A model generated the notes under the pieces. That model saw nothing but the letters and a program-made list of their open reading frames with translations, was not told the DNA's origin and made no database searches. Below are positions 1-9,085 of a stretch of 18,416 nt of DNA, piece by piece; within the stretch, counting starts at the first letter, position 1, and the number at the start of each line of letters is the position of its first letter. The translations under genes and the position numbers were made by a program. The DNA is from Pelagophyceae sp. CCMP2097 (taxonomy: Eukaryota > Sar > Pelagophyceae). The stretch lies in the NCBI GenBank assembly GCA_026770575.1, contig MU657360.1:72297-90712 (forward strand), written 5' to 3'.

Positions 1-91
1 CGGTGACGACCGAGGACCGGCACGCGCACCAAGCGCAGCAGACAAAGGGCCTGCGCCGCGGGCCATGGCACGGCGGGCCCCTGAAAGTATG
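1..91 (+). CDS. 3' part of an exon of an unidentified gene entering from the left edge
   Basis: The frame starting at base 3 is open for 29 codons (VTTEDRHAHQAQQTKG...), is rich in charged residues and Gln, and ends at a textbook donor: the exon stops in codon phase 2 at 91 and GTAAGTTT begins at 92. A possible terminal exon follows at 223-355: acceptor GCGTAG ends at 222, the phase matches (TG+C gives Cys), and the frame reads CPIFTNKGCFMAARARS and on to a TAG at 353-355. That stop lies inside the left end of the transposon at 352-722. I do not recognise the protein. The donor is fairly sure; the terminal exon is a guess. Confidence 0.45.
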
Positions 92-351
92 GTAAGTTTC
101 AAGATTTTGTCGATCTCTCGGACGGTCGGTGGCTCCGAGGGTCTCGCAGACGTACCCTCTCCACTCGTGCCATGCACGGCGCTGCGCCGCCTTTGTGTTC
201 ACGCCCGTTTGGGCGGGCGTAGCGCAGGCGCCAGGTGTCCAATCTTCACAAACAAAGGATGCTTCATGGCCGCGAGAGCGCGCTCTCTGCAGCCCCGTCG
301 TCCGATTCTCGCTAAACGGAGGCAGAGCAGAGGGATTCCATTCAATGTCTG
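92..351. other. Probable intron and possible terminal exon of the left-edge gene
   Basis: After the donor at 92 there are several competing acceptors: CAG near 150, which would give an immediate stop, and TAG at 220-222, which keeps the frame open to 355. No domain can be recognised in either reading frame. I see no RNA gene or repeat here. Confidence 0.3.
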
Positions 352-722
352 TTAGAGTAAAGGTCAATTTAAGAACCGGCTAAGCGAAAAAAAAATCAGC
401 GGCCCGGCGACGCCGTTGTTTGCAGTTTTGACGCTGCCAGGGGACGCGTCTGGGTCCCCTCCACCCACCCCCAAATCATGGCGTCCGCGGAGGACTTCTG
501 TGAGAAATTTAGCATAGGCAGAGTCCGGACCGACCATCGGTTCCTTAAAAACCGCCGGTCAGATTAAGAACCGGGCCCCTGGAGCCGGATAATATCCCAA
601 TAAGGGATTTAATGGATTTTAATTGGGCCTTATAAATGCCTTATTGAGATATTGAACGTCGTTTGTCGATTTTTTCGTCGGTTCTTAAATTGACCAGGTT
701 CTTAAATTGACCTTTACTCTAA
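352..722. mobile_element. MITE-like DNA transposon, TA-flanked, about 370 bp, non-autonomous
   Basis: Bases 352-377 and 697-722 are perfect 26-bp inverted repeats. The outermost bases read TTAGAG and CTCTAA, so the simplest reading is a TA target duplication (353-354 and 720-721) flanking 23-bp terminal repeats that begin GAGTAAAGG. TA duplications are typical of the Tc1/mariner superfamily and its MITEs. The right end has a second direct copy of the inner half of the repeat (680-695), and related TTAAGAACC or TTCCTTAA motifs occur near 541-573, resembling subterminal transposase-binding sites. A nested hairpin is formed by 591-605 and 639-653 (15 bp, one mismatch). There is no transposase ORF, and base composition is much more AT-rich than the surroundings. 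Confidence 0.8.
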
Positions 723-1606
723 TGTCGCCTCTGCGAGTACAATTGTACTGCATTTGGATCATAGTAAGGCGCGGGCTTGGACGGTGCTCTTCTGTCCTGG
801 CGGACGACACGGCCCGTGCGAACCTACGGCGTGGACGGGGTCGCAGGGCTCCAAACCGCGGCACCGTCGTTCGCCGCTCCGATCCTTGGCTGCAGAGGAA
901 CGCGACGTCCTCGTCTTCGACGGTGCTTTCGGGTCCTGGGCGGACTGCGGCATCGATTGCCACCGAACAGGGGATATCATGGTGCACCGCTTCGATCCAC
1001 GGCCGCAGTGCTTGATCCACAGGCACAGCGTGTGCGACTGAAACGTTTGACAGGGCTTGGACGTCGGGGCTTTACGGTGTTTTCGAGCCCTCCGCGGCCC
1101 GGGCGACGCTGTGGCGTGGATGGCTTCAAGAAGTGGCACCATCGCTCCGCTTCGATGGTGGACTGCAGAGTGCCGGACTGGGACGTCCGACGATACTTTA
1201 GACGATGCTTTGGCCCGTGTCAGCTCAAGTTGGGTCTCGAGCCGACGCGGTGGGCTGCGACGAGGCAGAGGATACGGCTCTGCGGCATTGCAAGGTTCGC
1301 ATGGTTTCGGGAGCCATCGTGCGCCGTTCGATGCTCGAGAGCAAAGCGCGGGACGGCGTCCGACTGTTCTTCAAAAGGCCAGTTGCGGACCCGGCGGCGC
1401 TCACGGGCTCCGCAGGACGCAGTCGGTCCTGTGGAGGCGTGGATTCATACCGCGTCGGAAGGACGCGCCGAGTTTCCTGTGCAAAGATCGATGGCTGCGT
1501 CGCAGTCGGGTCCTGCCCGACCCGGCCCCTCTCTCCACGACGCGGCTATTGCCAGCGGGGGTCGCTGCGTGCGTCTGGTCCCGGGGCGTCGAGGACCGTG
1601 GAAGGA
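723..1606. other. Unassigned 0.9-kb region downstream of KNL1
   Basis: Several long open frames overlap on both strands, as expected by chance at this GC content, but none shows a recognisable domain. The most protein-like stretch is in plus frame 754-1041 (segment LAAEERDVLVFDGAFG). GACGGTGCTyTTCtgTCCTGGcGGAC-like segments recur near 780 and 919, and a weaker one near 1070, suggesting diverged direct repeats. Part must be the 3' UTR of the minus-strand KNL1 gene. It may contain a decayed gene, but I cannot support a CDS. Confidence 0.4.
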
Positions 1607-4600
1607 TTATTCGATTGCATCGACGACAACTCGGCAGATTCGCCGGAGTGTCTGGTCGGGCGTCAGCGTGGCCCACAGCACAACATCGTCGTCGCTCGAG
1701 TCGTCGGCGCTCGAGTACTCGACCTCGCACAACGACGCCCGCAGCAACGCCGAGACCGCCGCGGAACGCGCCTAGAGCGGCGTTGGACGGCGGGGTTGTT
1801 CGACGACGGGATGTCCGAGCGGCAGCTTTCAAGAGCCCCCGCGTCGTGGCTAACGAGGCGCTGAAAGGCACGGCGTTGGCGTCACTGCCGGCGCGCGTGC
1901 GGATGCGCACTTGGACGAGGGCGTCGTCGCCGGCCCTCGTCACGGGCGCGGCGTCCGGGTAGCCTCGCCGGACCTCAAACTCCAAAGAAAGAGAGGCGAA
2001 GAATTTCGCGTCCGATGCGACGTCGACGGTGACGGCGCATACTGGTACGGCGTCCGTGAGGCGCCAGGAGAGGTCGACGGAGTGGAGCGATTCGAGCGCG
2101 TACAGCTCTCGGGAGAGTTCGATGACCTTTGAACAAAACCTATTGCGACGGTCAAAAGGCAGCCATTTTGAGGGTCAAAAGGGGCCCGCGGGAGTCGAGG
2201 CCTTTGTAGGTTCGGCCTCTGATGATTTCGACCACTTTCTGCGAGTTTTTTTTTGCCCCGTGACGCGGCCCCGCGCCATTCTGCTCGCGCGAGTTCGTCT
2301 GGCGCGTCTCCGGCGGTGGCGAGGGCGACCTCAAACCGCCTCGAGGCGGCGCCGGCCGCGGCGAGTGGGCGCGGGTGGAGCCAGCAGTCGGGAGCCGTCC
2401 TCAAAAGCTGCGCGGTCACGTTCTGCCGCGCCCCGAACCTTTGACGCAGCGACGAGAGCGCCTCGTCGGCGTCGCCGGGCGCCACGGCGCCGGGGTCAAA
2501 GGCGCGCGTGACGGTGAGCTTTGGTTTGTGCTGTTGATGGAGAGCCAGGTGCAGGACGAGCCATTTGCCGTGGAGAGGGTGCGTCACGTCCACAATCTGC
2601 TCGTCGGGCCCAAGCACGCGCGCCGCCCAGCCAACTAACGTTGCGGATAAAGCCTCGAGCGAGAACGCCGACGGCCGCGGCGGGCTGGTCGACTGCTGCG
2701 GCGACGTCGACGCGCGCCGCCGGCCGCGGCGAAGACTCCCGTCTTGCGCGTGCGCGGCGAGCTGCGCGCGGCGGTCGGCGATGCGCGCGTCCAGGTCTTC
2801 ACATTTCGCGTCGAGGCCTTCCAGAGCGGCGCGCCGGAGCTGCGTCGAGGCGGCTTCTAATTGCGTCGCGGCGGCGTCGTGGCTTCGGTGCGCCGCCGCC
2901 TGCACCTGCAGAGCCTCGGCGCGCTGCTGCAATTTTTCAGCGTCCTGTCTTATCAAAGCCGCGAGCTTCAAACGCAGCTCGACGACGTCAGCGTCCGCCG
3001 AAAATCGAGCGGAGACGCCGATGCGCGCCTCTGCCCCGGCGGCGATCGCCGCCTCAACGGCCGCCTTGCCAGCCGCGCCGTCGACGTCGTCGTCGCCGTC
3101 AAAAGCGCCGCCGCGGTCGATGCAGCGCTTGCGGAGGCCGCCGCGCAGGTCGCGAGACGTGGAGGACTGCCACAGGCGGTCCGCGGCGTCGTCAGAACGC
3201 CTCGAAACGTCGACAAAACGGTCGCCGGCGCGCCGCGCGAGTTCGGCGGAGACCTGTGCCAGCCGCCTCTCCAGCGCGACTGCGGCGTGCCTCGGCGCCC
3301 GCCGCGGAGCCGATGCCTCGTCCATTGTGGCGTCGTCCGAGTCGGTGTCGTCTTCCTCGCCAACTTCATCGTCAGAGTCGTCCGGCACCAAGCGCCACGC
3401 CGCGTCGCCGCCTTCGCGCGCCACTTCCGCGAACAAAGCGTCCGTCAGAGCGTCGGAACGCGTTGGGCGGGCGGGCGTCGCCTCAGTAGCGTTCAGCATC
3501 TCCGACAGGTCCGCCTCTAGAGGCACCGTCATGTCCGCGCCGTCAAAGTCGCCGTCGTACGGCCCGTACGACGCCGTCGACGCGCGCGAGTGGCCGCCGG
3601 AGTGGTGCGCGAGGGCGGAGACCTGGCTGAACGCGGACGTGCTGCGCAGCGTCGACACCGCCGGCGACTGCTCAAAGCCAGGCAGTTGGAGCAGGCCGTC
3701 TAAATCGGTCTCGAGCTGCACCGTGTAGTCGTCGCCGCGCCTTTCCGACGACTGGCCGCTGCTCGAGGCGGTCAGGCGGCCCGTAGAGTCGCGGTCTTCT
3801 TCATCGATCGGGGTAAGCTTGTCCCTCGCCAAATTCAACGCCTGCGTCAGCTCCATGGTGTACGTCCGGTCGTCGGCCTGGAGATGCACGTTGAGGGGCT
3901 GCTGGACTTGCTCGTCGGAGTCGGTATCTTCGTCGAGCGAAAACCGGCCACTCGACCTGCGCGGCGAGTCGGCGGCCGGCCGGTTCGAGGAGTGCGTCTC
4001 GATCTGCCACTGGGCCAGTGTGGCAGAGTTGGCCAAAGTGCGCTGTCTTCCAGCGCCGTTTGCGGCTTCATCTTGCTCTGAAGCGAGGCGCTCATTTGCC
4101 CGCCTTTCGACAGAGTCCACGTCGTAGCCCGCGGGCCGCGCGCAGGGCGTCAGCGCCGACGGCGGGTCGTCGTGGTCGAACTTTGCCACGAAAGAAGATC
4201 GTGAAAAAGTCACGTTTGGAGATGCCGTCGGCCGCTTCCTCGCCGACTGGCTCAAACAGCTCCGCAGCGCAGACTTGCGCGGCGGCGACAGCAAAGGCGA
4301 CGCCGGCGACGCCACCGGCGGCGACGCCGCGGCCGCCGCGTTTGCCGCAGCCGCGGCGGCCGCAGACCTGAATTACGAAGCGTCAGCAATCGCCCCCACG
4401 ACGTGGAAAGGGGTTGGAAAGCTGCGTAAGGATCTTCTGGAAACGCTCGCGAGTTTACGACTACCGCAGACGTCCGAGGGACATCACGCACCTCTGCTTG
4501 AGGGCGCTCGGGACGTGGGTCGCGGCGGAGACGCGCTCGAGGCCAGTGCGGGTGGCGTGGGGCTCTCCGTCGTCGGCCGCCTGAGTGCATTTCGACGTTT

Positions 4601-4804
4601 CATAAGGCCCCGCAAACGCATGCCCGACTCACGGCCGAGTGGCGGATGGGCGACGTGTTCTGGTGCCGCCGCGGGGGCGTGCCCAGCAGCTCGGTGACTG
4701 CGTCGTTGCCGCGGTTCCGCCGCGCGAGCGTGAGGGCCTATCATGCTTTGGGACAACCGCGTCGCCACGGGCGCCGGTGCACGCACCGAGTTGGCGACGC
4801 CCAT
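1607..4804 (-). CDS. KNL1: KNL1/Spc7-like kinetochore scaffold protein (six exons)
   Basis: Exons, 5' to 3': 4804-4787, 4737-4633, 4580-4492, 4367-2330, 2126-1911, 1771-1607; all phases agree and give 876 residues. KNL1 recruits the Bub checkpoint complexes and PP1 and joins the KMN network. Seen: SPPRKSALRS (about 99-107, SILK-like) and NVTF...FVAKFD (122-135, similar to the RVSF...IKVF PP1 site); three MELT-like repeats at about 241-245 (TMELT), 286-290 (TVQLE) and 351-355 (TVPLE), each followed by LxxLL-type residues; an acidic middle; a coiled coil at 532-612; and two RWD folds. The second RWD spans exons 4-6, with AKFFASLSLEFEVRRGYPDAAP matching the family strand-turn by type, and ends in a helix TLRRICRVVVDAIE. 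Introns are 49, 52, 124, 203, 139 nt. The exon 4/5 junction (donor 2329, acceptor 2127) is the least certain. The 18-nt first exon is inferred; an upstream start is possible. Confidence 0.82.
2127..2329 (-). other. KNL1 intron 4 (RWD-interrupting, 203 nt)
   Basis: The exon-4 frame stays open far past this point (to 1940), but the downstream residues stop looking like protein, while a second frame resumes a clear RWD sequence at 2126. Donor GAG/GTCGCC at 2329 and acceptor CAAAG/GTC at 2127 are both phase 0 and create the helix RRFEVIELSRELYALE. An alternative pair (donor in CCGC/GTCACG, acceptor CAATAG ending at 2140, phase 2) also restores the frame. Confidence 0.55.
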
Positions 4805-4908
4805 GGCCGTAACCGCGCAGTTGACGGCAGCGGCGGCGGCGTCGTTGCGGTCGTTCTTCTTCCTACAAAAGCGGGCGTTCTTCTTCCTAAAAGCACGCCT
4901 TTTAGACC
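4805..4908 (-). promoter_or_regulatory. Short gap between the RRET-motif gene and KNL1
   Basis: Only 104 bp separate the stop of the upstream minus-strand gene (4909) from the proposed KNL1 ATG. It holds a 23-bp-spaced direct repeat on the minus strand (GCTTTT.TAGGAAGAAGAACG.CCGC, twice, about 4849-4895), whose TTTTAG/TTGTAG elements could also be splice acceptors. If they are, the two genes could be one. No TATA box is evident. Confidence 0.35.
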
Positions 4909-5458
4909 TTATTTGGAGCACGCCCCCGCACGCTTCACTGGCCCCGCACGCTTCACTCGCCTGACGCGGTCCGCCGGCCGGGCCTCTGCGAGCGCCTGCG
5001 TCGCGCGCGCCAGATCCTAAGCGCCGGAGAGTGAGGTCCGTCGTCAGTAGGTCCGTCGTCGAGACCCGGCGCAAAGGCGTCGCAGAGGGTCGTCGTCGAG
5101 GGCTCCTCTCGAGGGCGCGTACCTCTTCGTCGACGGTGTCGTCGTTGTCGCCGCCGAGGAGCCCGAGGCCCAGCGCGCCGAGCGGGGACGTCATCGTGTC
5201 GTCGTCGCCGCGCGGGCTGCGCTCCCCGCGCGGAGTGCGCGATTCGCCGCCGACGGCGCCCTCGAGCGCCGTTAAAGCGTCGCCCGAGATGGTCTCGCGC
5301 CGCGGGCGCCGCGCGGACCCCTGCGACGCCGGCGACGCCGCCTCGTCGTCGTCCCCATCCAGAAGCTGCTCGAGCGACGAGGCGGCGCCGGCTTCCAGCG
5401 TCTCGCGCCGCTTCTTCGGCGCCTCGGAGGACCGCCTGCGCTTCAACGACGCCGGCAT
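4909..5458 (-). CDS. Small nuclear-looking protein with RRET motifs, unidentified
   Basis: Exons 5458-5066 and 5016-4909 give 166 residues; the 49-nt intron has donor CGG/GTCTCG, a CTGAC branch-like site and acceptor CTTAG, phase 0. The first ATG (5456-5458) was chosen because the in-frame codon further upstream at 5479 is GTG. The N-terminus is MPASLKRRRSSEAPKKRRE, a likely nuclear localisation signal. Two RRET(L/I) motifs (about residues 18-21 and 54-57), each followed by an ALE/SLEQLL-type hydrophobic stretch, and two acidic DDDTM and DNDDTV motifs give four loosely periodic units. The C-terminus is basic (VRRVKRAGPVKRAG). RRxT is a consensus for basophilic kinases such as Aurora or PKA (known); that this protein is such a substrate is inference. 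It lies head-to-tail with KNL1 and could instead be its true N-terminal part. No family recognised. Confidence 0.55.
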
Positions 5459-5853
5459 CGTCCCTACGCTAGACCCCACGACGAGACCCCACGACGACCA
5501 GAAAGTTTAAACACGACCCGGGAGCAGTTTAAACTCGCCCAAAATACGCGGCGCGCGCGGCCGACACGCGCCGGCGGTGGCACCGCTGCCACGCCGCCGA
5601 AACGGTAATGCGGCGCATATTTCAAAGGCGCACTTTTTAGTGAGGCTCGCAGCTACCGCCCTCCCGCACGCCTTCCGTAGCGCAGGAAGGCCTCTGACGG
5701 CGTGCCTGGAGCCACTGCGCCGACTTTGGCTGACCCGAGAGAGCGACCTGAGGAGGCTTTGATGACTCACTCAAAAAGACTCTCCTCCAGAAAAGAGCTC
5801 GAGGGAATCGTCTTGTCGCCGACGCTCGACGGCGGCGGACGCACGCAAGGATC
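5459..5853. promoter_or_regulatory. Divergent promoter region with paired GTTTAAAC palindromes
   Basis: This 395-bp gap separates divergent start codons at 5458 (minus) and 5854 (plus). Two identical GTTTAAAC palindromes lie at 5505-5512 and 5527-5534, spaced 22 bp start to start (about two helical turns), close to the minus-strand start. No coding exon is convincing here; the rest is mixed GC-rich sequence. Confidence 0.45.
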
Positions 5854-8733
5854 ATGGCCCCGCCGCAGGACGTCGACCCGGGCCTCGAGCAGCGGCTGTT
5901 GACGGCCATGAATGAATGCACGCAGAAACTCGGCTCGAAAATCTCGTGCGATTACCTGCATCCGCACCCTGCACGGCAGCGCAACGCGCATCTCAACGCA
6001 AGTCTCATATCCGACCCCAACATTCGCGCAGGCTTGCACTGGACAAGCAGGGCGCGAGAATCGATGCGCTGGAACGCCTGGTGTGAGTTGTGGCGTCCCG
6101 CGCGAGAGCGTCTTTGTGCGATCTTCGGGAATGGCCATGGCACACTTCCTCTGGCGACTGGTGACATTAAACGTCGCAGTGCAGACCGCCTCCTTTAGCT
6201 ACGCCTGCGAGCGCCGCGTCGCGTCGCTCGAACACGGGTAAGAACGCTCGCTTGAGCCCGCGCCGCGCCTTGCGGCGGCCTCGCTGCATCGTATGATGCT
6301 GCGCTGCTCAGGCACTTCGACGCGGAGACTTGTGCGGACCCGCTGGAGCAGTTTGCAGCCGAGGTGGAAGCTTTGAAGGCCGGCGAGCGGCGCACGCGGT
6401 CCGGGCGCGCTATGCAGCTGGTGCGACCCACTGAAGAGGATACATCATCAGACGCGGTCTCACGGCTCCCCCCGGACGCCTTTTTGCGTAGGACACGCTG
6501 GACAAGGTCGCGGGGGCGGTGACACGCGGCGTGACATCCAAGGCCACCACTCGGGGCGACGACGGCGGCCAGGGCCGCAAGTCGGAAGGCCAGGGCCGCA
6601 AGTCCGAGGGCCGCAAGTCCGAGGGCCAGGGCCGCAAGGCGGAACGCGTCGAGCACATCCCGCTCCGCGTCCTTGAGCCGGCGCCGTCTCCGGCGAAGAT
6701 GACGCCGCGGGCCAAGGCCAAGGCCGGGGCCAAGGCCAAGGCCGCCGTCAAGGCGGCGGCCAAGGTCAAGGTGGAGCCCAACGGCAAGGCCGCCAACGGC
6801 GGCGCGAACGTCGCTGCGAACGGCCGTGGGAAGAAGCCCAACGGCGAGGCGAACGGCGCATCGGCAAAACGGAAGCGCGCGGCCGAGGCCGCCGAGGCGC
6901 CGGAGAAGGTCGCCGACGAGTGGCTTGTCAACGACGGCGACTTTGCCTACGTCGGCGAGCGCATCGCGCGCTGCTTCGGCGCCATCATCGTCACAGGCAA
7001 TGTGACGGGTGCGTCACTCGATGATGCATACAGTCTGACCTCGGCTGCTTCGATGATTTCTCGCACCATGTAGGCTACGTCGCCCAGGATGAGGACCCGG
7101 CGCACCTCTGGCACGTAAAGCACGACGACGGCGACTCGGAGGACTTGGAGCAGTGCGTGGCAAAGGCAGCCGCGGCGGGGAAAGGGATCGGGGCGGGAGA
7201 GGGGATCATCCGAGATCAGATCCTCGCCGGTCCTGACACGGCCCAGATCCCGGCCCCGAATCCGGCGGCCCGGGGACAGGGCCCCCGTTGCACTCTTCGA
7301 GCGGCGGGCGCAGGTACGAGGTGGTCGAGGGTCTTCGTCGATACGCGGAAAACGCCGCCGAGCGGTCGCGGCGCGCGCAGCGCGGGGACCTCGTGGCCGC
7401 GCTGCGGCAGCGGCGCCTGAGCTTCTTCGGCGCGCGGAGCGCGGAAGCCACCGCCGCAGATGCCGTGGCCGACGGCGCCGCTGCCGCCGCCGCAGCAGCA
7501 GACGTCCAAGCACAATGGGCCGTCGCACACGCGCCGTCGCACTCGCGCGCCCTCGTCCTCGAACGGTGAGGCGTCCAAAGGCCCGCGGCGATGCGCACGA
7601 GTGGACCGGCGGTCGTTGTTGATAAGTGTCCTCACCCTCACGCCTCACGCCCATAGGCTGCGGCTGCACACGCACTCTGGGGTGGGCGGCGCCGAGGCGG
7701 CGCGCGTGCGGACGTCTTTTTACTTTGAGTTACCTGTGGACACCCAGCGCGGAGGGACCGGCCGCGCCGCCTGCCTCGGCGACGTCGGGCGAGCCCTGCT
7801 CCGCGGCGACTACACCGCGGCAGAGGACGCGGACGCAGCCCTCGCGGGCGTCTTCGCCGGCGGCAAGCCGGGGGACCGTGACGGGCCGCGTCGGACGGAA
7901 ACCCGGGAGTGACTCTGTCGGCAAGAGTCGCCGCGAAAAAAAAACACTTGCACTCTTCCAGGAAGAGAGGAAGTTGTCGCAGCGAGTGTGGTCGTCGCGA
8001 GCGGACGCGCCATGGGCACTTGGGGGCGGTGCTTCACGCCCGGCGTAGGCGCGGGCGCGGCGGTGCGCGATGCTGCGGCAGTGCTGGCCAAGGAACACCG
8101 CGCGTGGGTTGCCGCCTACGCGGCGTGCGCCACACGCTGCGCCGCGGGCGTCGCGCGGACGCAGCCCGCGCTCGCCGTCGACGCAAACGCGTACTCGACG
8201 CTCCTCGTCGCGCGGGGCCGCGCCCGCAAAAAGGCAAAAAGGCAAAAAGGCAAAAAAAACGAACGAGAGGACCAAAAAGCGACCAGAGCGAGGACGCGGC
8301 AACCAGAGGACCAAAAAGCGACCAGAGCGAGGACGCGGCAACCAGAGGACCAAAAAGCGCCCAGAGCGAGGACGCGGCAACCAGAGGACCAAAAAGCGAC
8401 CAGAGCGAGGACGCGGCAACCAGAGGACCAAAAAGCGGCCTCCTTTGCGCCCAGGGGAGCTCGTGGCCCGGGCTGTCCGGGTTGGCCTGACCCTTTCTTC
8501 AAAATACACTCTGACAATGGCCTTAGGCGGGCTGCACCGCGTGCGACCACGGCGGCTGCTCGGATTGCCCTTTGGTCCTACCGGAATTCATCGACGACTT
8601 CCAATGCGAAGACTGCGCCAAGCCCCTCGCCTACTCGCGCCTCTTGCCGACGGCGGGCTTGTCGGACCGCTGCGCCGGCTGCGCGGAAGAGGACTTCCGT
8701 TCGCGGCAGAGCGGGAACGGCCAAGCACCCTGA
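5854..8733 (+). CDS. Coiled-coil, Tudor-like and four-CxxC protein (ten exons), putative chromatin factor
   Basis: Exons 5854-5945, 6032-6082, 6199-6237, 6312-6420, 6492-7008, 7074-7152, 7314-7565, 7657-7877, 7962-8206, 8527-8733; every junction is phase-consistent and the sum is 603 codons. Seen in order: an N-terminal helical region (about 10-97, KLGSKISLALDKQGARIDAL); GQGRKSEG tandem repeats (about 121-145); a Lys/Ala-rich basic stretch like a linker-histone tail; a beta-rich segment at about 239-296 (FAYVGERIARCFG, then GYVAQDEDPAHLWHVKHDDG and DSEDLE) that resembles Tudor/AGENET-type readers; helical segments at 297-535; and a C-terminal exon with four CxxC pairs (CTAC, CSDC, CEDC, CAGC), probably binding two zinc ions. 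A nuclear chromatin role is inferred from this architecture. The last intron holds a minisatellite. An alternative final exon (donor 8699, acceptor 8830, exon 8831-8979) also fits in phase and would replace the tail after the last CxxC. Confidence 0.7.
8240..8437 (+). repeat. 39-bp minisatellite, 4.4 copies, preceded by an AAAAAGGC microrepeat
   Basis: Units 8266-8304, 8305-8343, 8344-8382, 8383-8421 and a partial unit 8422-8437 are identical except for one A-to-C change in unit 3. Just upstream, AAAAAGGC repeats about three times (8227-8255). The unit contains no stop in any plus-strand frame (13-residue repeats such as EDQKATRARTRQP in one frame) and contains no GT. I place it in intron 9 (8207-8526) of the surrounding gene because only the donor at 8207 matches the phase of the Cys-rich last exon. 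Confidence 0.85.
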
Positions 8734-9085
8734 CAGCCAACGACAAGGAAGAAGACTCTAGAGGCCTAAGCGAGTCTACAGTCACCCCGCCGAGTCTCCC
8801 GCCGAGCATCTGACGCTGCGGAGTGGTGAGACGTGATCGGTCCGGCGCGCCGCTTGAAGAGTGGCCACCTTGCGGACGCCGGCCTCGCAGAGATCACCGC
8901 GCAGCGCCGGCGCCCGGAGCCACCGGAGGCGAGGGGCCGCCGCGAAGGAGATCGACGTCGACGCCAGGGTTCCGCATAGTAGGGACCCTAGTTTTGGCGA
9001 CCGAGAATTGCAAGTTCCGCGAGCGCTTCCTAGGCCTAACCCCGCTCGCGCGCGAAGAAGTCTCGGCGACGTCGCAGCGGATCCG
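8734..9085 (+). other. Region between the CxxC gene and the phosphatase gene, with a possible alternative exon
   Basis: The interval contains 3' and 5' untranslated sequence. The frame from 8831 to a TAG at 8977-8979 looks coding (RLKSGHLADAGLAEITAQRR) and may be an alternative last exon of the upstream gene. A clear promoter element was not seen. Confidence 0.35.

Noticed and set aside
1940..2126. C-terminal continuation of the long KNL1 frame (to 1940)
   Set aside because: The residues become Ser/Pro/Arg-rich without structure, while another frame in the same bases reads a clear RWD strand pattern; treated as a frame shadow after the intron.
2521..3728. Long plus-strand open frames opposite the KNL1 exon
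   Set aside because: They are Arg/Ala/Ser-rich antisense shadows of a GC-rich coding exon with no motif of their own.
7878..7914. Stop at 7912-7914 as the end of the Tudor-like gene
   Set aside because: A donor at 7878 in phase 1 joins to an acceptor at 7961 and continues a protein-like frame to the CxxC exon, so the stop is probably intronic.
8266..8437. CRISPR array
   Set aside because: The units are contiguous without spacers and the DNA is eukaryotic; it is a minisatellite.
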